Shown here piece after piece: positions 1-6,279 of a stretch of DNA of 6,847 nt. Origin of the DNA: Actinomycetota bacterium (GTDB lineage: Bacteria > Actinomycetota > Humimicrobiia > Humimicrobiales > Humimicrobiaceae). The notes beneath the pieces are model-generated. The model saw only the letters and a list, made by a program, of their open reading frames with translations. It made no database searches and was not told the origin of the DNA. The DNA is taken from the NCBI GenBank assembly GCA_018894445.1, contig JAHIPJ010000053.1, positions 1 through 6,847 of the forward strand. Direction: 5' to 3'. The stretch's first letter is position 1, and every line of letters starts with the position of its first letter. The translations under genes and the position numbers were made by a program.

Positions 1-10
1 AAATTTTAAA

Positions 11-100
11 GGTGGGAAGAAATAAATATATGTTATTTTTTACTGGATGGAACAAACGCCTGTTTTAAGGGGAAAACTGGCGTTTTAGAGGTGAGAAGAA
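11..100. repeat. Imperfect 11-bp direct repeat flanking the hairpin
   Basis: GGTGGGAAGAA at 11-21 recurs as GGTGAGAAGAA at 90-100, differing at one base; both copies are followed by A-rich sequence. They bracket the hairpin at 54-85. With two copies only, it could be chance or the edges of a small repeated element. Confidence 0.3.
54..85. terminator. Strong hairpin downstream of the operon, possible terminator
   Basis: AAACGCC (54-60) pairs with GGCGTTT (79-85). Inside these, GTTTT (62-66) pairs with AAAAC (73-77), around a loop of AAGGGG and with one T-T mismatch. This gives twelve pairs. It lies about 90 nt beyond the stop codon of the last operon gene. On the minus strand the stem is not followed at once by a T-run, and on the plus strand only TTTT overlaps the stem end. 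It could be a weak terminator in either direction, or an RNA-stabilising 3' structure. Confidence 0.4.
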
Positions 101-171
101 AAATCACTCGTCGGAGCTGATATATTATGTAATAAGTCTTATATTCAGGTAATCAAAAAGTAAAGCAACTT

Positions 172-1263
172 TTAACTTCTGGCTTTTTTGATTTTCTTTA
201 CAATCGCATCCGCAAACTCGCTTGTACCAACAGCTGTAGGATCATCCCTGTGGGGTTTTAAATCATAAGTCACATATTTCCCCTCTCTGATGTTTTCCGC
301 AATGGCGGATTCCAGCATGTCAGCATAATTTTTTTCTTCTATATGCCTTAACATCAACACTGCAGATAGCATCATTGCAGTTGGATTTACTTTATTCTGA
401 TCCTTATATTTCGGAGCACTGCCGTGAGTGGGTTCAAATAATGCAATATCCTTTCCAATGTTCCCTCCAGGGGCTACACCCAGTCCCCCGACCAACCCGG
501 CAGCAAGGTCAGAAACTATATCTCCATATAAATTTGGCAAAACCAGAACATCATAAAGTTCCGGTTTCTGCACCAGTTGCATACACATATTATCTACAAT
601 TCTATCTTCTGACTCTATATCATCATACTTTGATGCAACTTTTTTAAATACTTCCAGAAACAGGCCGTCGGAGTATTTCATTATATTTGCCTTATGCACA
701 CCGGTAACTTTCTTTCTGTTATTTTTCCGGGCATATTCAAAGGCAAATCTGACTATATTTTCCGAGCCTGTTACAGAAATCGGCTTAATACTTATCCCGC
801 TGTCACTTCTGATCTGAACATCTTTCTTTTCTTTTATAAAATCAATAAGTTCCTCTGTTTCCATTTCCCCTTTTTTAAACTCTATCCCTGCATACAGGTC
901 TTCAGTATTCTCCCTGATTATCACCAGATCTATATTGCTGTATCTGCTTTTAACTCCCTGGTAACTCTTACACGGCCTGACACACGCATACAGATCGAAT
1001 AACTTTCTCATAGCTACATTTACACTTCTAAATCCGGTTCCTACCGGGGTGGTAATGGGACCTTTTATTCCCACCTTATTTTTCTTAAGTGATTTAATAA
1101 CCCTATCGGGTAGAACTGTACCTTCTTTCTGGTAAACTTGAGCCCCTGCATTTACCGTATCCCACTCAATATTCACCCCCGTTGCCTCAACCACCTTAAC
1201 TGTAGCCTCGGTTATTTCGGGACCTATGCCGTCTCCTGGTATTAAAGTTATTATGTGTTTCAT
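172..1263 (-). CDS. Isocitrate/isopropylmalate dehydrogenase family enzyme, probably NADP-type isocitrate dehydrogenase
   Basis: Seen: 363 residues, the usual length for short beta-decarboxylating dehydrogenases. The N-terminal PGDGIGPE (9-16) and the metal-site NLYGDIVSD (244-252, with D248 and D252) are intact, as are catalytic Y124 and K191. The substrate loop reads RSVNVAMRK, giving S80, N82 and R86, followed by R96 and R117. This matches the isocitrate-binding Ser/Asn/Arg set of E. coli Icd rather than the Leu-rich loop of LeuB or the Ser-less loop of Thermus homoisocitrate dehydrogenase. The cofactor loop HGSAPKY...V has K285, Y286 and V292, with Y333 further on; these are four of the five E. 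coli NADP determinants, but the Arg equivalent is P337. Inferred reaction: isocitrate + NADP+ to 2-oxoglutarate + CO2, in the cytoplasm. Homoisocitrate to 2-oxoadipate is the alternative. It is the last gene of the operon; its ATG overlaps the upstream TGA (ATGA), with a weak AAGGGG 8 nt before it, so translational coupling is likely. Confidence 0.9.
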   Translation of the reverse strand: MKHIITLIPGDGIGPEITEATVKVVEATGVNIEWDTVNAGAQVYQKEGTVLPDRVIKSLKKNKVGIKGPITTPVGTGFRSVNVAMRKLFDLYACVRPCKSYQGVKSRYSNIDLVIIRENTEDLYAGIEFKKGEMETEELIDFIKEKKDVQIRSDSGISIKPISVTGSENIVRFAFEYARKNNRKKVTGVHKANIMKYSDGLFLEVFKKVASKYDDIESEDRIVDNMCMQLVQKPELYDVLVLPNLYGDIVSDLAAGLVGGLGVAPGGNIGKDIALFEPTHGSAPKYKDQNKVNPTAMMLSAVLMLRHIEEKNYADMLESAIAENIREGKYVTYDLKPHRDDPTAVGTSEFADAIVKKIKKARS

Positions 1264-1781
1264 AGATTAAACCCCTTATTCCTGGTAATATGGCTGGTCA
1301 GCCCGCCATCATTTAAAATTTTTATCATTACTTCCGGCAAAGGATTGAATTTTAATTTTAAATTTTTAGTTTTATTATTAATTATCCCTTTTTTTAAATC
1401 TATCTCCAGTATATCTCTGCTATCAATTTTATCAGTATCACATATTAAAACAGGCAGCCCCACGTTAATGCTGTTTCTAAAGAATATACGGGCAAAAGAT
1501 TTAGCCAGGACTGCCCCCACACCAGCAATTTTCATAACCAGAGGTGCATGTTCTCTGCTGGAGCCAAGCCCAAAATTCCTGCCGCCAACAACAAAATCTC
1601 CAGGTTTTACTTTCTTTGCAAACCCTGGATCCGCGTCTTCCAGGACATGTTTTGCCAGTTCGGGTAAATTGGACCTGAGGTGGAATAACCTTCCAGGAGC
1701 AATCAGATCCGTAGAAATATCATCACCAAATTTAAAACTGCTTCCAATTATAATTTTCGGGTCCTTCTTATTTTTAATCAT
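1260..1781 (-). CDS. Aconitase-superfamily hydro-lyase, small subunit (LeuD/homoaconitase-small type)
   Basis: Seen: a 173-residue swivel-domain protein, normal length for archaeal-type LeuD and homoaconitase small subunits. GDDISTD (19-25) is the family's opening motif. [12 protein letters not shown] (69-80) carries the active-site serine loop, followed by the family block [19 protein letters not shown]. The specificity loop reads HLRS (34-37). Methanogen homoaconitase has YLRT at this place, and its Arg contacts the extra carboxylate; isopropylmalate isomerases carry a loop suited to a hydrophobic group. The Arg here therefore points to a tricarboxylate such as citrate or homocitrate (inference). 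It pairs with the large subunit encoded just upstream, and the two genes share one nucleotide (TAATG), as expected for subunits made in equal amounts. The start is preceded by GGAGG about 10 nt upstream. It also shares ATGA with the downstream dehydrogenase gene. The family is certain; the substrate is not. Confidence 0.9.
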   Translation of the reverse strand: MIKNKKDPKIIIGSSFKFGDDISTDLIAPGRLFHLRSNLPELAKHVLEDADPGFAKKVKPGDFVVGGRNFGLGSSREHAPLVMKIAGVGAVLAKSFARIFFRNSINVGLPVLICDTDKIDSRDILEIDLKKGIINNKTKNLKLKFNPLPEVMIKILNDGGLTSHITRNKGFNL

Positions 1782-3037
1782 TATCCTAAAACCTCCCTTG
1801 GATCGGCAATATAGCCCTTCACCGCGCTCAAGGCTGCGGTTGCAGGAGAAGAAAGATAAATAAAAGAGCTGGGATTTCCCATCCTCCCTTTAAAATTCCT
1901 GTTTTGAGTTGAAAGGCATACCTCTCCATCACCAAGTATCCCCTGATGTACGCCCACGCATGGACCACAGCCTGGAGATTGTACTACTGCGCCGCTATTT
2001 ATCAATGTTTCTAAAACTCCTTCCTTTAAAGCCTCAAGGTATATATCTTTTGAAGCCGGAACCACAATAAGCCTAACCCCGCTTGCTACTTTTTTATCCT
2101 TAAGTATGTCAGCAGCAATCTTCAAATCACTGAACCGGCCGTTGGTGCAGGTTCCTATAAACACCTGATTAACCATAATCTTTTCCAGACTACTTACAGG
2201 CAGGGCATTGTCTACAGTGTGGGGCAGGGAAACCATGGGCTCAATGACCGAACAGTCAATATCTATGATTTTTTCATATTTTGCTCCTTTATCTGCAGAT
2301 ATTTCCTTGAAACAATCCTGTCTTCTCTGACTTTTTAGATATTCCTTTGTAATATCATCAGAAGGAAAGATGCCTGTTTTTGCCCCCGCCTCTACCGTCA
2401 TGTTTGAAATAGTAAACCTGTCGTCCATACTTAGCCTGTTTCCAACTTCGCCCCCGAATTCCAGAGCTTTGTAAGTCGCTCCATCAGAAGTAATCTTTCC
2501 AATTAAATAAATAATTAAATCTTTTGCAAATACTCCTTTATTAATTCTTCTGTTAAAGTTTACCCTGATTGTCTGGGGAACCATAAGCCAGGTTTTAGCC
2601 AGTGCATAACCAACAGCAATATCTGTCGAGCCCATTCCGGTAGCAAAAGCTCCAAGCGCACCTGAGGTGCAGGTATGAGAATCCCCTCCGATGACAATAT
2701 CGCCGGGGCATGTATATGATTCCACTAAAATCTGGTGACAGACCCCTTCTCCCACATCACTCACTACTGCTCCCGTTTGGGATGCAAACTCCCTTAAAAC
2801 AATATGAGAGTTGGAAAGCTCACTTCTTGGACTCGGTGCAGCATGGTCAATAAAAAAAATGGACTTTGAAGGATTTTTTACTTTATTGAAACCCATTTTT
2901 TTAATCTGGCTTACTGCCAGGGGGCCGGTCCCATCCTGGGACATAACTACATCCACATCCACCACTGCAATATCTCCGGCTTTAAGTTCCCTGCCGGCAT
3001 GCTTGCTTATAATCTTCTCGGAAATTGTCTTATACAA
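1781..3037 (-). CDS. Aconitase-superfamily hydro-lyase, large [4Fe-4S] subunit (LeuC/homoaconitase-large type)
   Basis: Seen: 418 residues from the chosen start, the size of archaeal-type LeuC, AksD and homoaconitase large subunits. DHAAPSPR (64-71) and GDSHTCTSGALGAF (from about 118) are substrate-site motifs. The three cluster cysteines are C297 in FIGTCTNG and C357 and C360 in GCGPC. NRNFKGRMG near the C terminus is the conserved substrate-binding loop. Known of the family: dehydration and rehydration of a 2- or 3-hydroxyacid through a [4Fe-4S] Lewis acid; the active site is completed by the separate small subunit, encoded next. Start choice: an in-frame TTG lies at 3050-3052 (423 residues), but the AAAGGAG at 3043-3049 lies inside that extension, 5 nt before the TTG at 3035-3037. 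The later TTG gives an N terminus of YKTISEKIISKHAG type, as in relatives. The gene follows the second synthase gene after 11 nt. The substrate is inferred to be citrate or homocitrate; isopropylmalate is less likely. Confidence 0.9.
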   Translation of the reverse strand: MYKTISEKIISKHAGRELKAGDIAVVDVDVVMSQDGTGPLAVSQIKKMGFNKVKNPSKSIFFIDHAAPSPRSELSNSHIVLREFASQTGAVVSDVGEGVCHQILVESYTCPGDIVIGGDSHTCTSGALGAFATGMGSTDIAVGYALAKTWLMVPQTIRVNFNRRINKGVFAKDLIIYLIGKITSDGATYKALEFGGEVGNRLSMDDRFTISNMTVEAGAKTGIFPSDDITKEYLKSQRRQDCFKEISADKGAKYEKIIDIDCSVIEPMVSLPHTVDNALPVSSLEKIMVNQVFIGTCTNGRFSDLKIAADILKDKKVASGVRLIVVPASKDIYLEALKEGVLETLINSGAVVQSPGCGPCVGVHQGILGDGEVCLSTQNRNFKGRMGNPSSFIYLSSPATAALSAVKGYIADPREVLG

Positions 3038-3042
3038 AAAAA

Positions 3043-3049
3043 CTCCTTT
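3043..3049 (-). promoter_or_regulatory. Ribosome binding site that decides the start of the large hydro-lyase subunit
   Basis: AAAGGAG on the minus strand lies just after the stop codon of the preceding gene and 5 nt before the TTG at 3035-3037. An in-frame TTG at 3050-3052 lies upstream of this site and has no good site of its own, so it is less likely to be the start. Confidence 0.65.
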
Positions 3050-4230
3050 CAAGCCTTGTCTTCAGGGTTCTGTTCTTCTCTTTTACTCTCTTTTTTCTTT
3101 GTATATTCATTATAAATATACATAAGCTCCTTATCAAAAAGAGACCTTTTTAAATCTATAGACAAGGTCCTTGCCAGAGCAAGTATTTCATTTGCCTGCT
3201 TATCGGTAAGTTCTATATCAAACTCCTTGAATTTATGAAGAATGGTATGGGAGCCTGAATGTTTGCCTACAACCAGTTGCCTGGTTAACCCTACTTCACC
3301 GGGATTAAATACCTCATAATTTCTTGGATTTTTAATAACTCCGTCTACATGTATTCCAGATTCATGAGCAAATACATTGGTTCCAACAATTGCTTTCCAG
3401 ACAGGAATAGCTCTGGAGGAGGATCTTGCTACATATTCAGCAATTTCCCTGAATTTTGAAGTTTCTATTCCAAGCTCTATATTCTCAAGATACCGTAGAG
3501 CCATTACAATTTCCTCCATTGCCGCATTTCCGGTGCCTTCTCCCAGGCCGCCTACGCTGACCACAAGACTCGATGCGCCGCCTCTTATCGCCGCCATCCC
3601 ATTGGCGGTTGCCATTCCGAAATCATTATGGTTATAGACTTCCAGAGGAAAACCTATGGCGCTGGAAATAGTATTTATATATAAAAAAGTCCTAAATGGA
3701 TCAAATTTGCTTACGGTGTCACAAATCCTAAATCGGTATGCTCCCTTTTTTTTGGCTATGGAAACTAACTTTAATAGAAATTCAAGATCGGTACGGGTAG
3801 CATCTTCAGCACTTATGATAAAATTAAGATCATTCTGTTTCGCAGTTCTTATAGTTTCCCTCAATTTATTTATAACCCATGTTCTGTTTTTCTTATATTT
3901 CTCCTTAAGATGTATATCAGAAGTAGAGATGTTTATAACCACATTCTTAGCTCCACACCGGGCAGCATATTTTATGTTTTCGGGTTCAGCCTCACAATAA
4001 ACAAATATTTTACAGTTAAATTTATCCTCTGTAATTTCCTTAATTATTTCTCTTTCAACAATCCCAAGTGAAGGAGTCCCCACTTCGATTTCCGGAATCC
4101 CTATTTCATCCAGCATTTTAGCTATTCTAATTTTTTCATGTTTGGAAAAAACTACTCCGGCTGTTTGTTCGCCATTTCTTAAAGTTGTATCTATAATATT
4201 TACATATCTTTTACTTTTTGCTACTGCCAT
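3049..4230 (-). CDS. NifV/homocitrate-synthase-like protein lacking barrel metal ligands (predicted lid-donating subunit)
   Basis: Seen: a 393-residue member of the HMGL-like/DRE-TIM acyltransferase family, alignable to its upstream neighbour over the full length. Its barrel is degenerate. The signature TLRDGEQ reads TLRNGEQ (N19; codon AAT). The metal motif HxHND reads YNHND (Y199, H201). GERAGN reads GEGTGN (230-235), CDTxGxLDP reads CDTVSKFDP, and the substrate-loop Arg present in the neighbour is missing (FVYCEAEP). The C-terminal subdomain is intact: FAHESGIHVDG with H289 and H294, and GKHSG with H324. Known: in homocitrate and isopropylmalate synthases the Asp/Glu after TLR and the two HxH histidines bind the divalent metal, and the lid His comes from the partner subunit. 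Inferred: not active alone; donates the lid to the product of the upstream gene. ATGs occur at 4231-4233 and 4228-4230. GGAGG is 3 nt from the first and 6 nt from the second, so the second was chosen; it overlaps the upstream stop as TGATG. The charged Lys/Glu-rich tail is probably flexible. Confidence 0.85.
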   Translation of the reverse strand: MAVAKSKRYVNIIDTTLRNGEQTAGVVFSKHEKIRIAKMLDEIGIPEIEVGTPSLGIVEREIIKEITEDKFNCKIFVYCEAEPENIKYAARCGAKNVVINISTSDIHLKEKYKKNRTWVINKLRETIRTAKQNDLNFIISAEDATRTDLEFLLKLVSIAKKKGAYRFRICDTVSKFDPFRTFLYINTISSAIGFPLEVYNHNDFGMATANGMAAIRGGASSLVVSVGGLGEGTGNAAMEEIVMALRYLENIELGIETSKFREIAEYVARSSSRAIPVWKAIVGTNVFAHESGIHVDGVIKNPRNYEVFNPGEVGLTRQLVVGKHSGSHTILHKFKEFDIELTDKQANEILALARTLSIDLKRSLFDKELMYIYNEYTKKKESKREEQNPEDKA

Positions 4231-5444
4231 CATTTCCCTCCCCTTTTATCTACTTTAGTTACACCTGACTTGCTCTTATAGGACTTATAGGTATCAATTA
4301 TTTCACTATCAAAAAGAGCCCTTTTAAGAGATGCCGCTTTGTTCCTTATAATTTCAACTAATTCTTCTGCTTCTTTCCTGCTGATTTTAAAACCCAGTGT
4401 ATTGAGTTTATAAATTATGGTATTGACTCCTGAATATTTTCCCAGTATTACTTTTCTTTCCAGACCGACATCTTTTTCTTTAAATAATTCATATGTCTCG
4501 GGGTTGGCCAGCACACCAGAAGCCTTACTTTCGCTTTCATAAACAAATAAATTTCCGCCCACTATAGGTTTCCAGGTGGGAATAATTCTATTGGAAGCCC
4601 CGGCTACATATTCAGACAGCGCTCTGAAAAGAGTGGTATTAAATCCCATGTCCACACCCTCAATATATTTTAGAGCCATAACCAATTCTTCAAACGCGGC
4701 ATTCCCTGCCCTCTCTCCCAGTCCATTAATAGTAGTATTAACATAAGTTGCTCCTGCTTTAATGCCGGCTATAGCATTAGCAATTGCCATCCCAAAATCA
4801 TTATGGGTATGCATTTCAATATCTATTCCGATAATATCAATAATATTTTTTACCCTCATAAAAGTTTCAAAAGGATCAAGAATACCCAGAGTATCGCAAT
4901 ACCTTAATCTGTCCGCACCGGCATCCCTTGCCGTCCTTGCAAACGAGAGAAGAAATTCCATATCGGAACGGGAAGCATCTTCGGCATTTACCGACACATA
5001 AAGATTAAAACCCTTGGCATAATCTACACTGGTTTTAACACTCTCCAGCACCCATTCCCTGCTCTTTCTAAGCTTATGTTCAATATGTATATCGGAAGAA
5101 GATATGGAAACAGCCACCGCATCAACGCCGCATTCTACTGAAGCATCTATATCTGATTTAACCGCCCTGTTCCAGCCCATTACACTGCAATTAAGGCCCA
5201 GTGAAGCAATCTTTTTTATTGCTTCCTTTTCATCTCCTCCCATTGCAGGTATACCAGCTTCTATCTGATGAACTCCCACCTTATCCAGCATTTTAGCGAT
5301 ATGTATTTTTTCATCATTTGCAAATACCACCCCAGCAGTTTGTTCTCCATCTCTTAATGTAGTATCATCAATTTTTATATTCTTTGGATCAATTTCTGTT
5401 CCTGCCTTCTGTGAAAATTCAGTAAGCAAATCTATTTCTCTCAC
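4230..5444 (-). CDS. NifV/homocitrate-synthase-like catalytic-barrel subunit (homocitrate or Re-type citrate synthase candidate)
   Basis: Seen: 404 residues, DRE-TIM acyltransferase family, first gene of the operon. The barrel is intact: TLRDGEQ with R31 and D32, the AEDASRSD block with E155, CDTLGILDP, HTHND with H212 and H214, and NGLGERAGN (240-248). The C-terminal lid is altered. FAHESGIHVDG of relatives reads FVYESESKASG here, so both His are replaced (Y302, K307), and GKHSG reads GKYSG (Y337). There is no LeuA-type allosteric regulatory domain, in keeping with NifV length. Known reaction type: Claisen condensation of acetyl-CoA with a 2-oxoacid. Inferred substrate: oxaloacetate (citrate) or 2-oxoglutarate (homocitrate), with the next gene's product supplying the missing lid. 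Start choice: the upstream GTG at 5451-5453 overlaps the ribosome binding site, while the GTG at 5442-5444 lies 8 nt after AAGGAG (5453-5458), so the latter is preferred. A TAA directly upstream rules out any longer form. Confidence 0.87.
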   Translation of the reverse strand: MREIDLLTEFSQKAGTEIDPKNIKIDDTTLRDGEQTAGVVFANDEKIHIAKMLDKVGVHQIEAGIPAMGGDEKEAIKKIASLGLNCSVMGWNRAVKSDIDASVECGVDAVAVSISSSDIHIEHKLRKSREWVLESVKTSVDYAKGFNLYVSVNAEDASRSDMEFLLSFARTARDAGADRLRYCDTLGILDPFETFMRVKNIIDIIGIDIEMHTHNDFGMAIANAIAGIKAGATYVNTTINGLGERAGNAAFEELVMALKYIEGVDMGFNTTLFRALSEYVAGASNRIIPTWKPIVGGNLFVYESESKASGVLANPETYELFKEKDVGLERKVILGKYSGVNTIIYKLNTLGFKISRKEAEELVEIIRNKAASLKRALFDSEIIDTYKSYKSKSGVTKVDKRGGK

Positions 5445-5452
5445 AGCTATCA

Positions 5453-5458
5453 CTCCTT
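5453..5458 (-). promoter_or_regulatory. Ribosome binding site that decides the start of the first synthase gene
   Basis: AAGGAG on the minus strand is followed after 8 nt by GTG at 5442-5444. It overlaps by one base the alternative GTG at 5451-5453, which would leave no spacer. This favours the shorter product by three residues. Confidence 0.7.
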
Positions 5459-5539
5459 AAAATTAATAAAATTTATAAATATTTGTTAAAAATTTAAAAA
5501 AATAGTAAATAATTGTTATTTTTTTAATTTTTCGTTGAA

Positions 5540-5548
5540 ATTATATCA
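5540..5548 (-). promoter_or_regulatory. Candidate extended -10 promoter of the five-gene operon
   Basis: The minus strand reads TGATATAAT, a perfect TATAAT with the TG of an extended -10 element. It lies about 90 nt before the chosen start of the first synthase gene. There is no good -35 at 16-18 nt (TATCAT at best), which extended -10 promoters tolerate. The region is very AT-rich, so chance matches are common; this one stands out because of the TG and its correct position ahead of the operon. No attenuator, T-box or riboswitch fold was recognised in the predicted leader. Confidence 0.45.
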
Positions 5549-5688
5549 TTATTCTAAAAAATATGATATTTATAATAAAAAATTTCAATATTTCAAAAAA
5601 ATCGGAATTTCTCAAAGTTTCATTACTATTTTTTGATGGACTTAACTTAAATGGCTTAAATTTACTAACTTTATAGAGAAAGCTATAC

Positions 5689-5716
5689 TTGCATTCACTA
5701 CATTCCAAAATATAAT
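5689..5716 (+). promoter_or_regulatory. Candidate sigma-A-type promoter of the small membrane-protein gene
   Basis: TTGCAT (5689-5694) and a perfect TATAAT (5711-5716) are 16 nt apart. The predicted transcription start is some 50 nt before the ATG at 5776. The -35 matches the consensus at only three positions, so the call rests mainly on the -10 box and the location. Confidence 0.45.
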
Positions 5717-5775
5717 ATATTAAGTTACAATAATACAATAATTTTAAGAAGTAAATCTCTAAAGGAGGATAATCT

Positions 5776-6162
5776 ATGGATAATATTAGCAATTCAAGTG
5801 ACCGAACAGCTAAAAGAATACGTTGGGCTGCCCGGGTGATTGGTATTACAGCAGGAGCTTTTTGGGTGATTAGTTTGATTGCCAGCTCTATTGCCGAATT
5901 TGGTACACCTGTACCAATAGAAGGATTCATTCTTGCCGGGCTGGTAGCAATAAATGTGATAGGAATAATTACTGCCTGGTGGAAGGAAAAAATTGGTGGA
6001 ATAATAATAGTAACTGCTGCAGTAGCACTATGTACATTTTCTTATATTGAAGCCGGACATAATAAAATACTGGCTCTGTTAATCTCAGGTTTTCCATTCC
6101 TTATATCAGGTATCCTATTTATTATAAGCTGGTGGAGATCAAAAAAAGTTTATTCCCTATAA
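5776..6162 (+). CDS. Small four-helix membrane protein of unknown function
   Basis: Seen: 128 residues with a hydrophilic, Ser/Arg-containing N terminus followed by four hydrophobic segments at about 18-40, 50-68, 73-91 and 97-119. The C terminus ends in basic WWRSKKVYSL. Positive charges before helix 1 (KRIRWAAR), after helix 2 (WWKEK) and after helix 4 (RSKK) place both termini and the middle loop in the cytoplasm. The turn WWKEKIGG between helices 2 and 3 recalls uncharacterised small bacterial membrane proteins with a W-K/R-x-E-x-x-GG pattern; that resemblance is from memory, not a search. No catalytic or metal-binding motif is seen; there is one Cys (in helix 3) and one His. The start is well supported: AAAGGAGG at 5761-5768, 7 nt before ATG. 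The gene is alone on its strand, divergent from the synthase operon and convergent with the arsenite permease gene, so neither neighbour suggests a role. Confidence 0.8.
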   Translation: MDNISNSSDRTAKRIRWAARVIGITAGAFWVISLIASSIAEFGTPVPIEGFILAGLVAINVIGIITAWWKEKIGGIIIVTAAVALCTFSYIEAGHNKILALLISGFPFLISGILFIISWWRSKKVYSL

Positions 6163-6279
6163 GATAGAAATTAAAACAACTTGCAGTAAACCAATTTCGC
6201 ACTATAAAGTAAAAAATTTGGTCAATATGTTTGTAATAAAAATTGAAAATAGTAAAGAATTTTTTCCATCTAAAATATT
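6163..6279. other. Convergent intergenic gap without a clear terminator
   Basis: The space between the convergent membrane-protein and ACR3 genes is AT-rich. It holds only a weak bulged pairing (ACCAATTT near 6190 with AAATTTGGT near 6221). No GC-rich stem followed by a T-run was found for either direction. Confidence 0.5.

Larger units (their letters stand above)
5445..5775. other. AT-rich divergent intergenic region, no gene seen
   Basis: This 331-nt stretch separates the minus-strand synthase operon from the plus-strand membrane-protein gene, so it should hold both promoters. Its first bases on the operon side hold the ribosome binding site described separately. It is markedly more AT-rich than the flanking genes. 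The only reading frame of any size crossing it (minus, 5541-5930) runs mostly antisense to the membrane-protein gene, has no ribosome binding site and has low-complexity content, so it is not called. No tRNA, riboswitch or clear terminator hairpin is visible. Confidence 0.7.

Noticed and set aside
1255..1863. Plus-strand open frame of about 200 codons opposite the small hydro-lyase subunit
   Set aside because: Antisense to a clearly conserved gene, with a low-complexity Pro/Ser/Leu/Phe-rich translation; a shadow of codon bias.
2811..4000. Several shorter plus-strand open frames opposite the large subunit and second synthase
   Set aside because: All lie antisense to conserved coding sequence and show no recognisable protein features or start signals.
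3049..4230. Second synthase as a decaying pseudogene
   Set aside because: Frame is intact, the C-terminal lid motifs are fully kept, and its losses mirror exactly what the neighbour retains; random decay would not preserve this pattern.
172..5444. Ordinary leucine operon (leuA-leuC-leuD-leuB)
   Set aside because: The synthases lack the LeuA regulatory domain and are NifV-like, there are two of them, the dehydrogenase has the isocitrate-type Ser-x-Asn pocket, and the small subunit has an Arg-containing loop.
3049..5444. Role in nitrogen fixation as a true nifV pair
   Set aside because: No nif gene is in the window, and the co-operonic hydro-lyase and dehydrogenase would consume homocitrate rather than supply it to the nitrogenase cofactor. 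Not excluded by sequence alone.
5541..5930. Minus-strand open frame of about 129 codons upstream of the operon
   Set aside because: Largely antisense to the well-supported membrane-protein gene; low-complexity Ile/Lys/Phe/Tyr-rich content from AT-rich DNA and no ribosome binding site.
6186..6224. Possible terminator hairpin between the convergent genes
   Set aside because: Pairing is short, AT-only at its core, bulged, and lacks a following T-run.
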